DNA from: Protostelium mycophagum
Taxonomy: Eukaryota > Evosea > Variosea > Protosteliida > Protosteliaceae
Reading direction: 5' to 3'
Assembly (NCBI GenBank): GCA_002081555.1
Contig: MZNV01001572.1
Span: 1-49,800, forward strand
DNA length: 49,800 bases
Part shown: positions 1-10,839 of the stretch, one piece after another
Layout: the number at the start of each line of letters is the position of its first letter
Position numbering within the stretch: the stretch's first letter is position 1
Position numbers and translations under genes: made by a program
Notes under the pieces: generated by a model
Told to the model about the DNA's origin: nothing
Seen by the model: the letters and a program-made list of their open reading frames with translations, nothing else
The model's database searches: none

Positions 1-299
1 AGTTCTGGGCTATATTTGCAAGGATGTGCAATAGTGTTGCAGAAGATAATTTAGAGAATGCAGTTGTCAAGTATATACAATAAATTATTTATACCAGCAG
101 ATATGTCACTAATTGTATACACAATGGGATTCAGTACTTTCTTTAACAATTTTGGCAGAAGGCTGTCAGACACTTGACATAATGTGACATCCACAGTGTC
201 TGGCGCTGCAACAAGTGGCTAGAATTCACTGAAAACAAAAGTTTGACTAACTATACAACCTTCTGCAGAAGGTGTTAGATATGAGCTCAAGTCTGCAGC
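1..299. repeat. 299-bp direct repeat, copy 1 (cut by window edge)
   Basis: The first 299 bases recur without a mismatch that I could find at 508-806, an offset of 507 bases. Because the repeat begins at base 1 it may extend further left. The right end of the unit contains an ATG (281-283) followed by Ser-Ser-Ser-Leu-Gln codons, so each copy supplies the same start context to a different downstream reading frame. The unit is AT-rich, carries an AATAAA-like signal and a GATATC-free spacer, and encodes no long frame by itself. A perfect repeat of this size means either a very recent duplication or an assembly artefact at a contig end. Confidence 0.95.
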
Positions 300-541
300 C
301 AAACAAGAAAAAACGAAAATCGGTCAATAAAAAGAATCGAAAAAAGTTTATTTTTTGTTTTATTCAAAATAAATCGAAAACTCAAGCGAAACTTGTGATA
401 AAACACAAGGACGCCGTTGTACATGTTATAAAGGTGGCTATAGACCTACCTGGTGTGTATGTGAATGTGCGCCTTGTCAACCGCAATGCTGCATGCAATC
501 TACAAGCAGTTCTGGGCTATATTTGCAAGGATGTGCAATAG
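281..541 (+). CDS. small very basic hypothetical protein
   Basis: An ATG at 281, at the end of repeat copy 1, opens an 86-codon frame ending at 541, just inside repeat copy 2. The N-terminal third is extremely rich in lysine and arginine (for example PNKKKRKSVNKKNRKK) and looks like a nuclear-localisation or nucleic-acid-binding tail. The second half is a normal mixed sequence with LVIKHKDAVVHVIKV and VYVNVRLVNRN. I do not recognise the family. Core proteins of some DNA viruses and transposon-encoded proteins can have such basic ends, but nothing here proves that. The frame may be one exon, or fortuitous. Confidence 0.3.
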   Translation: MSSSLQPNKKKRKSVNKKNRKKFIFCFIQNKSKTQAKLVIKHKDAVVHVIKVAIDLPGVYVNVRLVNRNAACNLQAVLGYICKDVQ

Positions 542-806
542 TGTTGCAGAAGATAATTTAGAGAATGCAGTTGTCAAGTATATACAATAAATTATTTATA
601 CCAGCAGATATGTCACTAATTGTATACACAATGGGATTCAGTACTTTCTTTAACAATTTTGGCAGAAGGCTGTCAGACACTTGACATAATGTGACATCCA
701 CAGTGTCTGGCGCTGCAACAAGTGGCTAGAATTCACTGAAAACAAAAGTTTGACTAACTATACAACCTTCTGCAGAAGGTGTTAGATATGAGCTCAAGTC
801 TGCAGC
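508..806. repeat. 299-bp direct repeat, copy 2
   Basis: This is the second copy of the unit at 1-299. The two copies are separated by 208 unique bases (300-507), and sequences diverge at once after position 299/806. The offset of 507 is a multiple of three, so the reading frames are kept between copies. The neighbourhood up to about 2000 lacks the TCTACAAC word that is common in the rest of the window. Confidence 0.95.
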
Positions 807-1017
807 AACAACTATACACCAAGATGCACGCAACCTGGCCAGTGGCATAGGCAACTTATGGCACCATGAATTTGACGGCATTGAAGGAACCATAGATCAC
901 ACGGTTGACACCGGATTAGGTGCTGTCAAATCTGTAGGCCAGTCTCTGAGCATACCTTTGATCATTGGCCTGGGTGCCACAGCATTACTTGGTGCAGTTG
1001 TACTAATGAAAAAATAA
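754..1017 (+). CDS. C-terminal part of an unrecognised membrane-anchored protein
   Basis: A frame open from 754 to the stop at 1015-1017 encodes about 87 residues ending in a clear hydrophobic segment, SIPLIIGLGATALLGAVVLM, followed by KK and stop. Before it lies an acidic/polar stretch with a Gly-Ile/Val periodicity (GIGNLWHHEFDGIEGTIDH), suggesting amphipathic helices. There is no ATG before the last codons, so this is a 3' exon, a truncated gene or a gene broken by the repeat, whose boundary (806) falls inside the frame. An AATAAA-like signal overlaps the stop. Small membrane proteins of mobile or viral elements have this shape, but no family was identified. Confidence 0.35.
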   Translation, partial: LTIQPSAEGVRYELKSAATTIHQDARNLASGIGNLWHHEFDGIEGTIDHTVDTGLGAVKSVGQSLSIPLIIGLGATALLGAVVLMKK

Positions 1018-2221
1018 AGCATTTCTTAATTTCTTTTTTTGGCCACTACAATATACTCTACAAGTACAATAATGCTTATCTCACCACTTTGTGGTTCAGC
1101 AAGCAAGCAGGTAGTATGCAGTGATTTCCATCCAATCTGCAACAAAAATTAAAAATTTACTAATTATTAATTTTGTTTCTTCTCTCTCTTTTTTTCTACC
1201 TTTCTCTTGTTATAGCCATCTTTTGTGATATATGACTGAAGTAGAAATTGGAGTTGTCAGTGTAGTACAGGGTATGTGTTTTACATACTCTTTTCTGTCT
1301 CTCTGGTGTTTGTGTTCTTGACTCACCTCAGTATGCTTCTGTTTCTTTGGGTGGTTGTTCTTTTCTCTTTGTTGATCTTTAGATACTCCTTTTTGTGGTT
1401 GTACATTATTTATCAGAACTGTCAGCCTCCTTCTCCTCTTGGCTCTCTTCTTCACTCTCCTCATTCTCTTTCCTATTCTTACTCAGCCAGTGGTTACTTT
1501 AGCACAAGTAGGAATCACATCTGTTGATGTGGCAAGAAAAAAATAAGAGCCAATGCAAAAAAGGGTTGCAAATTTAGAGAAACTTGATAAAAGTTTTAAC
1601 AGGTGTAATTTGGCATTTTGATATATTTTTAGTAGAAGAAAGTGAGAAAGACTCTAATGAAGAAGATAATATAGAAGAAAGTGGAGAGAATAGTTAGCAT
1701 TTCTTGGAGTGATCTTTGAGGTGGATTTTGAGGGAGAAAACATCGTTCTAAGTTCATCTGATCTTATCTAAAGTCCTGAAAAAGATATTTATTTGTCACG
1801 ATTTCCAATGAGCAGAACAAATCTGGTTCAATCACATTCAACAAGCACACCACAAGGTGAGATATCACAAACACAGAATATAGTGTCTGCAGGAACATTT
1901 TGTAACATTGGTGTACAAAAAGCTGAATGCTCTGAATATACAGTTTATTCACTCTCTGTATGAGGGGTGGGCTCCCTCAAGCTTTTGTATCCTCCTGTCT
2001 TATCTCTTCTTCGCCAGAGACACACACCGAAAAAAGCAACCACTCCCCCTCTGAATGTGTGTGAGATAATGCATGTCTTTAATCAATTAAGATGATTGAA
2101 ATCGCCGGCTTTGCCACCAGAAAAACGTGTAAAAAACAACTGCTTATTAGTCCAAAAAGATTCTTTTCTATTGATAGATTCACGGCGAGGCCGCAGCTTT
2201 ACGACCAACAACAAGAGCAAC
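1018..2221. other. AT-rich stretch without an assignable gene
   Basis: There are long pyrimidine tracts ending in AG near 1215, 1320 and 1490, resembling metazoan-style 3' splice sites and unlike the short introns elsewhere in this window. A short frame around 1629-1697 encodes a strongly acidic Glu/Asp/Ser tail ending in TAG. Opposing 83-84 codon frames near 1210-1530 overlap each other, one basic and one hydrophobic, and neither has support. From about 1980 the sequence becomes the 3' flank of the minus-strand gene ending at 2222. I see no RNA gene. Confidence 0.5.
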
Positions 2222-5200
2222 TCACAATAGAATAGATCCTAGGATCAGATACGCGATGAGATGAGATCGATTGCCAGATGGCATCTGAGGCAGGGGTCTA
2301 TCTGGGGTGTCTATGAATCCTGTGTTGAGTGCTGTTTTGGCGTTCCTTGGCTTATTCACGGCAAAGGCTGACTTGATCAGTTTTGGATTATTTTCTGGTA
2401 TTTTTTGTGCAATCAGAAAATTTGAAAAAATTACAAAGATATAATTTTGATTTTCTGGAAGATTTAAAAACTCACCATACTCGAAATACAACCGATTTCC
2501 CGCCCAGAAACGGTCTTCGAGATCTTTCAAATTGACGGAGAATTCTACACCATCTTGTGCGGATAATTGCTTTGGGGTCAACTTGACCGTTTTGGTTTTG
2601 TCTGAACACGTAAGTGAAGCGTCTCTACAATAGAATGTATTTATAAATGATAGATCGATAGAAAGAACTAACGTGGCATGGAGATGCGGTTGAAGTCATA
2701 AAATCGGATGTGCGTGTCCCAGTTGACAGGAAGTGTCATCTTGACGTGCTCAGCGTCAAGCCAATACGTGAAATTGTACGGATTTTTCACACCAATGGGA
2801 GGGGGGACACTAATAGTCTGTACAAGTCAACTCATTGTACACTTGAAGTTCTCAAAAGTTTTCCGCGGGTTTATGGTGAACTTCAAAGACACGGAGATCG
2901 TGTGCTAAAAATAGACTTGCCTTCCCGCCAACATTGATCTGACCAGGGACAATCCACCCCGTATTATTTCTTGTCGATCTACAATCGACGAAAAATTCAA
3001 AAGGGACGGTCGCATCCGATTGAAACACGTGGCAAGCGGGGTCCCCGCTCAACAGCTGCCAGTTTGGATCTGTTCTGGGAACATTCAGGTCACGTGATCT
3101 CATCTACAACAAACTGACATCTTTGACTTATCGAGCCAGGGGTCGCTGCAATCTTTAGGTGGTGAATGCATTGTAGTTTGACAGGAGTAATCCACGGTGA
3201 ATTGGCACTGGTGACCATAGCGATCTTCTGGGCACAAACAGAAACTCTCGTTCATCTACAATCATCAGGTGATGTCAAGTCATAAAAATCAAATACAACT
3301 TGCTGACGTCATCGGAATAAAACATACCATTCTGTAGCAGTCGGCGCGTTTTTCGCAGAGAAAAGATTTAATATCCAAAGCACAAGAGTATCCGCCTTTA
3401 CACATAGGCCTCAGCGATTTACAACTACTGCCATTTCCACATTGCAGCTTAGAACTTCAGTGAAATTTCATCGACATTTCGACTTACGTATGTGGCGGGA
3501 AGGCCCGGTCCGATATTATAATAAACGAGGTGCTCTAGGTCCAATCTACAATCATGATAGGGTATGTCTATACGCTTGCCGTCACACTCAACATCGACGA
3601 CTGTGCAGGTCTCGTATGACCCCGTATAGTTGGATGCTTTATCTACAATCTGCCCAGAGCAATTCAACTATGCGGTGTAAGATATTGAAATATGTTTGGG
3701 TGACTTGCAAAGCCGCAAGGTGTGTATCCATTTGGAAGCACAGAAGTTTTATTTAAATATTTTTGTTGATGAATTTTGCACAAAGATACGAGAAGAATGC
3801 TTTTGCCGTAGAAAAATACGTTTTGATAGAGCTGTTGTCTGCAGGACTCACCCCCTTTGTCGAATTCATTTAAAGAAAGTGGATTACTCACCTTCGTAGC
3901 AATGCAGTCAGCAATTTTATTTCCTCGATTACAATCTACAGGTAACTGGGGAATTTCATTGAGAATTCACGTGCGAGGACATACCATCTCGGTCTTACAT
4001 CCCTCTACAACGGTCTCATCACATACGACCTGTCAGTGTCAGAAATATCCTGGAAATTTCAATGAAATCTCACCTGCAGTGTGCGGCACACACCGCGATC
4101 ATCGAGATCTGATGTTACCTGAAAAATTTTATTCGGATTTTTTTCAAAATTTGAAATATAAAATGGCGCGGGATTACAGATGTCACGAATTATCGACGAA
4201 AGTTCGGAGAAAATTCCTGTTCGAGTTGAAGATTGTGACATACCTTGCGGATCTCACAACTGTTGAGCCTGCTCATGGCGGTCTCGTTGTAGATGGGATT
4301 GTCAATTTTCTGGCCATCACAGTACAATTTATCTGTAGAACTAGAAAAACCATAATAGTCCAGTCCATATATGAGATGTGAATCACACGTGACCTGAACA
4401 ATTAAATTCTATTTTTAGAACAAGAATTCTCAACAATAAAAACAATAAAAAAACTAATAATTATATTCTGTTTTAGTCAACATTTAAAGCTATAAAAAAT
4501 ATAATGAGAAAATGGTTCAAAAAAACTGAATAGGTTGGAATTACTACCCGAACTGGGCACTCTAATGGGGCTTTGTCATCTTCACGATTATAGAAAAGGA
4601 ATTCTTTGCACATAAACTATCAAGTTCAGACATCATACAGATGATGTGATGATATATTACAGAATCGATATGACAATTTGTGGCACCGTGTTGTTCTTTC
4701 AAGTCGACGGTTCTGCCTTCACAATTCAACTGCAAAGTTTCAGAGAGGAGCAAATAATCAATAAACCCACCTTGGTGGCAATACATTTGTCATAAATGTC
4801 GGCAGCACTGGGCTTTGTGGTGTAGTTACCGATTCGAGCGACGTCGTATGTCTTTCCATCACATACGATTTCTTCCAAAAGGCAGATACGTGCTTCACAT
4901 ACATCCTTCATGAAATCAATCATGATCATTCAATTCACATCAACTTACGGTCATCTGTATAGAGTAATAGAGGTAGCCGAGATGAGAACAAGTTGATTCG
5001 AGCCCAGAATTAGAAATAAAACGTTTGGCCACCATCGATTCCTCCTCTCTTTTTGTTTGTTCCAGGAGATACTCAGCTCTCTTCTGTGATGGTGAAAGTG
5101 TGATGGTTGGTAGGACCTCTTTAGGTGGTTGTTCGTTTTCTCTGTGATGATGGTTCATTTTTCGGAGAGCCATAGTATTGGCTCCAGTAAAGAGATCATA

Positions 5201-5377
5201 TACACGGTAAAAATCATCAGCCAGCTCTTCCATTGTTTGTGTTGGAATGGTGATTGTGGTCCTCAAGTACTCTACGAAGGGATCTTCTTCATAGTTTGAT
5301 GAGGCCGTACTCAGGCACAGTACGAGCGATATGATGAGAAAGACATTTACGGCTGGTGTTAAGCCCCGCCTTGACAT
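2222..5377 (-). CDS. secreted, probably GPI-anchored protein with repeated Cys modules and an EGF-like domain
   Basis: The start at 5377 gives a signal peptide (VFLIISLVLCLSTASS), then an acidic and charged N-terminal region. Downstream exons repeat a disulfide module with the signature C-D/E-G-K/R-x-x-D followed by an Asn/Tyr-rich stretch and another Cys: VCDGKTYD (~4850), NCEGRTVD (~4710), YCDGQKID (~4310), VCDETVVEG (~4030) and ECDGKRID (~3580). An EGF-like segment follows (FCLCPEDRYGHQCQF, ~3220), then a region with PYNFTYWLDAEHVKMTLP. The C-terminus is PSGNRSHLIAYLILGSILL then stop: a hydrophobic tail with no cytoplasmic residues after a small-residue stretch, typical of a GPI signal. 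About a dozen short introns were inferred, several ending TTGTAG|A. Likely a cell-surface adhesion or recognition protein; function unknown. Confidence 0.7.
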
Positions 5378-5485
5378 GGTGAATTGTGAAAAGTTGTGAA
5401 TGATCTCTTCCGCAAGAATGCGAATCTGCGTGCGAGTGGAATCAGATCACATCACATCACATCACCCGGAAGTTTGTTTTCAAAC

Positions 5486-6255
5486 ATGCAGGCGATTTCC
5501 AGATTTCGTCTTAAAGATGTGGCAATTGGTGCTGCTAATATGGCTGGTGCAATATGTGTCGGACATTTCATCTCATCACAGCTATACTGCTCTCAGCATG
5601 TACAAGGAAAATCCATGCAGCCAACTTTAGAGGAAAGCGACAAATTATTGGTGGAGAGGTGGAGAGCAAGCGATCCATCTGCATTTCGTAAAGGCGATGT
5701 AGTCATTTTAAAGTAATATTGTCATCAGTCCTAAAGGAATTTGTCTCTGTATCGTTGATGAATGATATCAGAGCACCCTACTCACAGAACAAAGTGTGGG
5801 TCAAGAGATTAGTGTCTATGCCCGGTGATACAATCCCACAACCAGATTCTAAAGGCAGACCCATTACGGTGATCCATGTTATTTGATCATCCTCTAAATG
5901 TGAAGGTTCCTGAAGGGCACATGTGGGTCGAAGGAGACAACCGAAAAGTGAGCCATGATAGCAGAGCTGTCGGTCCTGTAAGTCTGTATTTTATCGTGAA
6001 GATTAACAACAACAGCTACCATTAGCTCTTTTAGAAGGCAAGGTGTTGGGTGTTATGTGGCCACCATCAAGAGCAGGATTTGTAGAGAACAAAGTACACG
6101 AGTGGCAGAAACCATACATGATACCATTTGAAATGGACAGTGAATTAGGAAAAGTGATGTCTGCATATTGGAATTTGAAAGAAGATGATTTTCGTCAAAG
6201 CAATATTGGAGGTGATGTACCTTTGTCATCGTGCACATTTGATTTTCAGAATTGA
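5486..6255 (+). CDS. mitochondrial inner membrane protease subunit (IMP1/IMMP1L-like, S26 family)
   Basis: This is a signal-peptidase-type serine/lysine protease of the mitochondrial inner membrane, which removes bipartite presequences facing the intermembrane space. The ATG at 5486 starts a short N-terminal region and a hydrophobic segment, then box B with the nucleophile (QGKSMQPTL, Ser43), box D with the general base ([13 protein letters not shown]) and box E ([23 protein letters not shown]). Three introns were inferred: 5713 to ~5770, a 37-nt intron before VPEGHMW, and one before LPLALLEG. The C-terminal tail after [10 protein letters not shown] is about 60 residues, longer than in the minimal family. 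The gene is divergent from the surface-protein gene with only about 108 bp between start codons, so they probably share a promoter. IMP2 is the alternative assignment. Confidence 0.85.
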
Positions 6256-6412
6256 TCATGTACATTTTTAAATTTTTAATTTTATGTAGAGGATCAGACA
6301 ACAAGCATCATGAACACAACAGAAATAATACCACAAATACCTATAAAGAAGTCAGTCGACGAAGACGTCTCCACGCCGTCTTCGAATTGATGACACGATT
6401 TTGATCACGGTT

Positions 6413-6915
6413 TCATTTACTTCCAAACATTCTGGAGAAGAACCCAGCTGGTTTTTCTTCTGTCTTCGTACTCTTTACTGCTTCTGTTGCCGCTTCTTTG
6501 GGAGACTCATCAGACGTTGATGAGAACACTGTGGTCTCTTCACTTTGCACGGGTGATTGTGTGGACTTTCTTGCTTCTGCAGCTTGCTTCTTTTGTCTAT
6601 ATTCCATAGCTCTCTTCATTGTTTCTTTCAACTATTTAAAATAAATCAATGCCAAATGAATAATGTAAGACTCACATCGGCGTCAGTTCGCTTTCCTAAT
6701 TGAGCTCTGGCAGTTTTCAAAGCACGAGTAATGTCTACTCCTCCGGTATTCTCTTCCTCCTCAGCTGTAGTTTTTTGTCGCTTTGGCACAAAGCAAGTTG
6801 GTTGTCTCAACAGGACAGATCGTGGTTGGCCATTCGTCGTTGTATTACTTGAAAAGAAAATTCTATTGGTTCTGAACTGGTGAATTCGTGCGCTTGCGAG
6901 ACATGAGGTGGCCAT
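6413..6915 (-). CDS. small, probably mitochondrial, hypothetical protein
   Basis: Two exons give about 150 residues. The ATG at 6915 starts MATSCLASARIHQFRTNRIF, which is rich in Arg, Ser and Ala without acidic residues and looks like a mitochondrial presequence. A middle part with VDITRALKTARAQLGKR leads across the intron (about 6632-6675) into a Lys/Arg/Ala-rich helix, KRAMEYRQKKQAAEARK. A Ser/Thr/Glu-rich linker and a short terminal motif (AGFFSRMFGSK) follow. I do not recognise the family. The start codon lies 110 bp from the start of the divergent ankyrin-DHHC gene. Confidence 0.6.
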
Positions 6916-7024
6916 TTTGTAATTATGATGTGATCTGATCTTGAATTCTCGTTGTAGATGTACCATCTCAAAATTTCGTTTTTTGTCCTCAAAAAACCAG
7001 ACTGTCACATTTGTATCGATTTAC

Positions 7025-10000
7025 ATGATCGAGCCAAGTTCTTCGCCTTCTGCAATAGGTGAACTGGAATAATCATGACGTGAGGGTGATTGACCACCAT
7101 AGACATCTTTTCCGCCTCCAATGCAGGCGATCTCGAATTGTGTAAGAGGTTGATAGAATCGAAATCAGTGTTAGTGACAGCGAGAGATTCTGCTGGCAAT
7201 ACACCTCTTCACTGGGTGAGGTCAGATGACCACGTCATGACTGAACACCTCAGGCTGCTTATCGGAATCACATACCACTCGTCAAGTATTACTTATCTAA
7301 AGTCACAAAGAAGAACATTGTTTCGGATCAAAATGACGACACAGACCATGAAAGTACTTTTGGAAGTACACCAGCTTCTGGTTTGGTTGATTGGCAGAAC
7401 TATCACGACATGCAGACACCCCTCCACTGGGCAGCTATTGGGGGTAATCATCGTCCATGGCACCATTCAATCTGAGAAAACAGGTCACATCCGTGTCATA
7501 CATTATCTGATCAAACATGGAGGCGCATCAGTCAATCTTGCAGATAGAAGTGGCTATAATACTCTTCACTTTGGTAAAGAAAATTAAAAAAAAACATGAA
7601 GAAAATCTTAAAGATAACCTCTACAGCCGTACAGAATAACCACGTGCTCGTGGTCCAATATGTAATATGGAGAGGCTGCGACATAAACTCCAAAGATAAA
7701 GAGGGTGATCTGAAATGATGGATGTGATAGTGTGATGACGTCATCAGGGCACAATGCTCTGCACTGGGCTGCGTACCAAGGGCACAATAAGATCACGAAA
7801 TTATTACTGAACAATAGAACACCGATGGATGAGCTGGACGATTCACGGTACAACCCGCTGCATTGGTAACATTTCGTATGATTTAATGAATCTACAACAG
7901 TGTCTACAACTCTTGAGCACATCACGATCTGCAGATAAAATTTTCAAATTTAAAAATTGGCGCGCAAAACACAAATTTAAAATCAGGCAATAAGCCAGGA
8001 GTTGTGCTGTACTGTGCAAGCCGCAGCCAGCCATGACTTGGGTTTCACAAAAATAAATCTCAGCTATATAAATATTGTAACTGTAGAATACTTCCTGCAA
8101 GCATTTACTGCTTCTCCACCGCTGCTGCATCACAAATAAAATTTAATTGTTACAAAATGAGACTGAAATATAAAATGAAATCTGCAGGGCTTGTATGAAA
8201 GGACATTTTAACATTGTAAAGACACTGGTGCATCATGCACCGCGCATGGCCCCATCACTGATCCATCAGAGAGATAAAGACAACACAATACCAGAAGAGT
8301 GAGTATCATCACGTTTGATGAGTATAGAGGCAGTGCATCAAGGCTCATGTGAACCAAAACAAAATTTTTGTATGCCCTCTGGATTTCATTTTGGCAAAGA
8401 ATTCAAAATTCAAAAAAATTTTGGTGCACAACGTTTTCGACCGATTGAAAAATTTAAAATTTAAATCTGAAAAAGCCCGCAGTATTGCAAGAGGCAAGAA
8501 TGCGAATGATATCGCGGATTATTTGAGAGATGTCGTGAGTTCACCTCTATTCTCACTGGACCAGAAAGTAAGATATCTCAATTTAACCATCTACAACGAG
8601 ACATTGACGTACACAAGCGGAAACAAAAAATGTGGTTTTATTTCACTTGCATTTTGGGTGAGTTTTATTTGTATAATTTAGTTTTTTTGCGATTACTGCA
8701 GACATCACGCTTGTTACCGTGATGAATAAAATTCTCGACTCTTGAAATTTCACCGAAATTTCATTTTGACTGAGGAAAAAAAACTTTGAAGAATATTGAA
8801 GTAAATAATAATTTTTTCAGGTTTTGTGTCATTCTACAGCACCGTCTACATCTCCATCCCTGTCACCCTCGTGGGCGGTTTCTGCGCTTACCGCGCCATC
8901 CCGCGGTTCTTACCGGCACTGATGCCGCGCAATACCGAGAAGATGCCGGTTTTGACGGGGTGGATTGTGGCATCTTACACGTGTCTATTTTTAGCTTTTA
9001 TGGTCAAGATCTTGAATTATATCCTTTTGAATTATATCTTTTGTGAGTTGTAGTTTTGTGTCCCAGCTCTGCTGCAGAAGTAAAGACATTCACCTCTTTC
9101 GACCCTTGAAGCTGTGACTTATTCACAAATATATTTTTGAAGATGTCTATTGTGCAGAGATCATGTTGAGCCAAAGTGTTTTGTGTTGGTGAAAAACCAG
9201 CGAAGACATGCATAAAAGAGTGGAATCAATATAATGCATCTGTGGGCAGTGGTGATTGACCCCAAAGAGTCCGGCTTTGCCGCAAACAAAGACAGTTTGC
9301 GCAAATAAGATGACGGACCTTCACTTTTAAACATGCTATGGGCAGTATGCTCGAGACCATCATATTTTTGAGTGCCAGCATATTCAGTGTCTACACGTAT
9401 TACCTCCTCTACAAATCGGACCCCGGTATCATCAAGGGGGAGAAGATGAATTTCAAGGTGACGTCATCAACCGTTGTAGATCAAAGTGTAGTTTGACATG
9501 TCATGTCAAGACGACGTGGTCTTTTGTAAAGTGTCAAATGTATTATGGTTCAAACTGAAAAAAATCTCGAGATCACGTGACAGATGACACGTCATTGACT
9601 CGTTGTAGACGCTAGTGGGGATTTTGGAGGGGGATTCAAGGGTGCTACCAGATATTTGTGTGACTTGCAACGTGAGAGATTTTGTGAGCGATTTAATACG
9701 GAGAAGTGTTGATTCTATTTTTAGGTCAGGAAGCCACAGAGGTCAAAGCATTGTAGTCGGTGCAACATCTGCGTCGCTAGATTCGACCACCGTACGTAAA
9801 CCCTCCGTACGATAACTATCTGATCTAAAAATAGACTCACATTGGGTCAACAATTGCATAGGAATGGGAAACCATCTCTTGTACATCGGTCATCTTTTTT
9901 CTGTGAATATTCTGACGGTCACCTTTCTACACCTTTGCTTTTCGTGTGAGTAAACCTCTTCAATCTACAACGAGATGATGACGTCATACAGACCTGTCGA

Positions 10001-10310
10001 CATATGTCACTGTGACAGAAGTGACATATGTGGGAACTCTGAGTGCATATTTTAATAGAGAACCGTTTCTACTAAGTAAGTTTTGTAACACAGCGGAGTG
10101 TGCAGGAGCATCGGAATTTTGCGGAAAAAATACTCACGCGAAGATCACGGTAATCTTACCGTGTTTTTCGTACGTCAAGATGACTCTGTACACTCGCCAC
10201 GAGAGAATGTATGTCTAAGATGCTCAACAAGACAGGCTTGATTTTTGTACATACAGTGCATTTATTTATTTTGGCATTCTTCTTGTGGGAACAAATCAAA
10301 GGTGAGTTCT
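7025..10310 (+). CDS. ankyrin-repeat DHHC-type palmitoyltransferase homologue with DHHS at the active site
   Basis: This is a homologue of the Akr1/HIP14 (ZDHHC17) S-acyltransferases of Golgi and endomembranes. The ATG at 7025 encodes MIEPSSSPSAI, spliced by a 44-nt intron to DIFSASNAGDLELCKRLIE. Ankyrin repeats follow with typical cores: NTPLHWAAYR, QTPLHWAAIGG, YNTLHF, HNALHWAAYQGH, YNPLHWACMKGH. Transmembrane segments come at ~8640-9010 and ~9360. The zinc-binding DHHC-CRD is spread over exons at ~9650, 9734 and 9835: ICVTCNVRKPQRSKHC, CNICVARF, then D-H-H-S-H-W and VNNCIGMGNH. The second-to-last segment predicts VHLFILAFFLWEQIK near 10250-10305. The catalytic Cys is Ser, and I could not place a TTxE motif. 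The exact 3' structure between 10078 and 10310 is unresolved, so the end is approximate. Confidence 0.8.
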
Positions 10311-10839
10311 CATATGTACTTTATATTGTGGAGATATGAGTATATGATCACAGTAAAACGACACTGGAGTTGTGTCTAAATCTATTTCTCTTTGCTATGT
10401 GCCACAAATCACCAAAAACACAACAAAATGCACCATTGCGGCAAACAAAACTGCAGAGTTTGTCAGGGCTGACAACGTACAGGTCTAGTAAACAACTACA
10501 CTGCCAGAGAGAAGCACAGCAATAAGCGACAGTTGCATCTGCAACAGGGAAGGTTTACGAACCCATTTGATCAAGGACGAATCGGCAACATTCAAGAGTT
10601 TTTGTTTGGAGAGAGGAACTGGCACCGAATATATTAAAGTGTCTTTAGGTTGATATGGTCTACATATCAACAACCAAAACAACATCGGAGTCTGTGGCAA
10701 GTTCTACAACCAAAACAACCCACGTGGTCATTTTTATTCAATGTTGCACAATGTAAATGCCCTGGGGTTTCACTTGCTTCTTTTGTTGAACTTGGGCTCT
10801 TCAGTAGTTGACAAAGAACGATTACAAACCTTGACGATG
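10311..10839. other. intergenic stretch between two convergent genes
   Basis: No convincing gene is visible. On the minus strand, 10485-10700 is an open frame (71 codons, no upstream support) that ends in a hydrophobic segment, LSLIAVLLSGSVVVY, and could be a tail-anchor exon, but no start or splice context favours it. A near-duplicate GTTGTTTTGGTTGT occurs twice on the minus strand within 60 bases (about 10665-10725). An AATAAA-type signal on the minus strand near 10735 may belong to the SPX-RING gene. Confidence 0.45.

Noticed and set aside
1210-1527. Overlapping frames on both strands: a basic 84-codon minus frame and a hydrophobic plus frame
   Set aside because: They are complementary readings of one pyrimidine-rich tract. 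Composition alone explains the Lys/Arg and Leu/Phe/Ser richness, and neither has a domain.
9780-9860. Alternative splicing that would restore a Cys in the DHHC motif
   Set aside because: I tried other GT/AG choices around 9791-9834. They change frame or remove WVNNCIGMGNH, and none gives Cys-Pro-Trp.
10485-10700. Possible tail-anchored protein on the minus strand
   Set aside because: No ATG with upstream coding signal and no splice partner; only the hydrophobic end looks protein-like. Left as a note in the intergenic entry.
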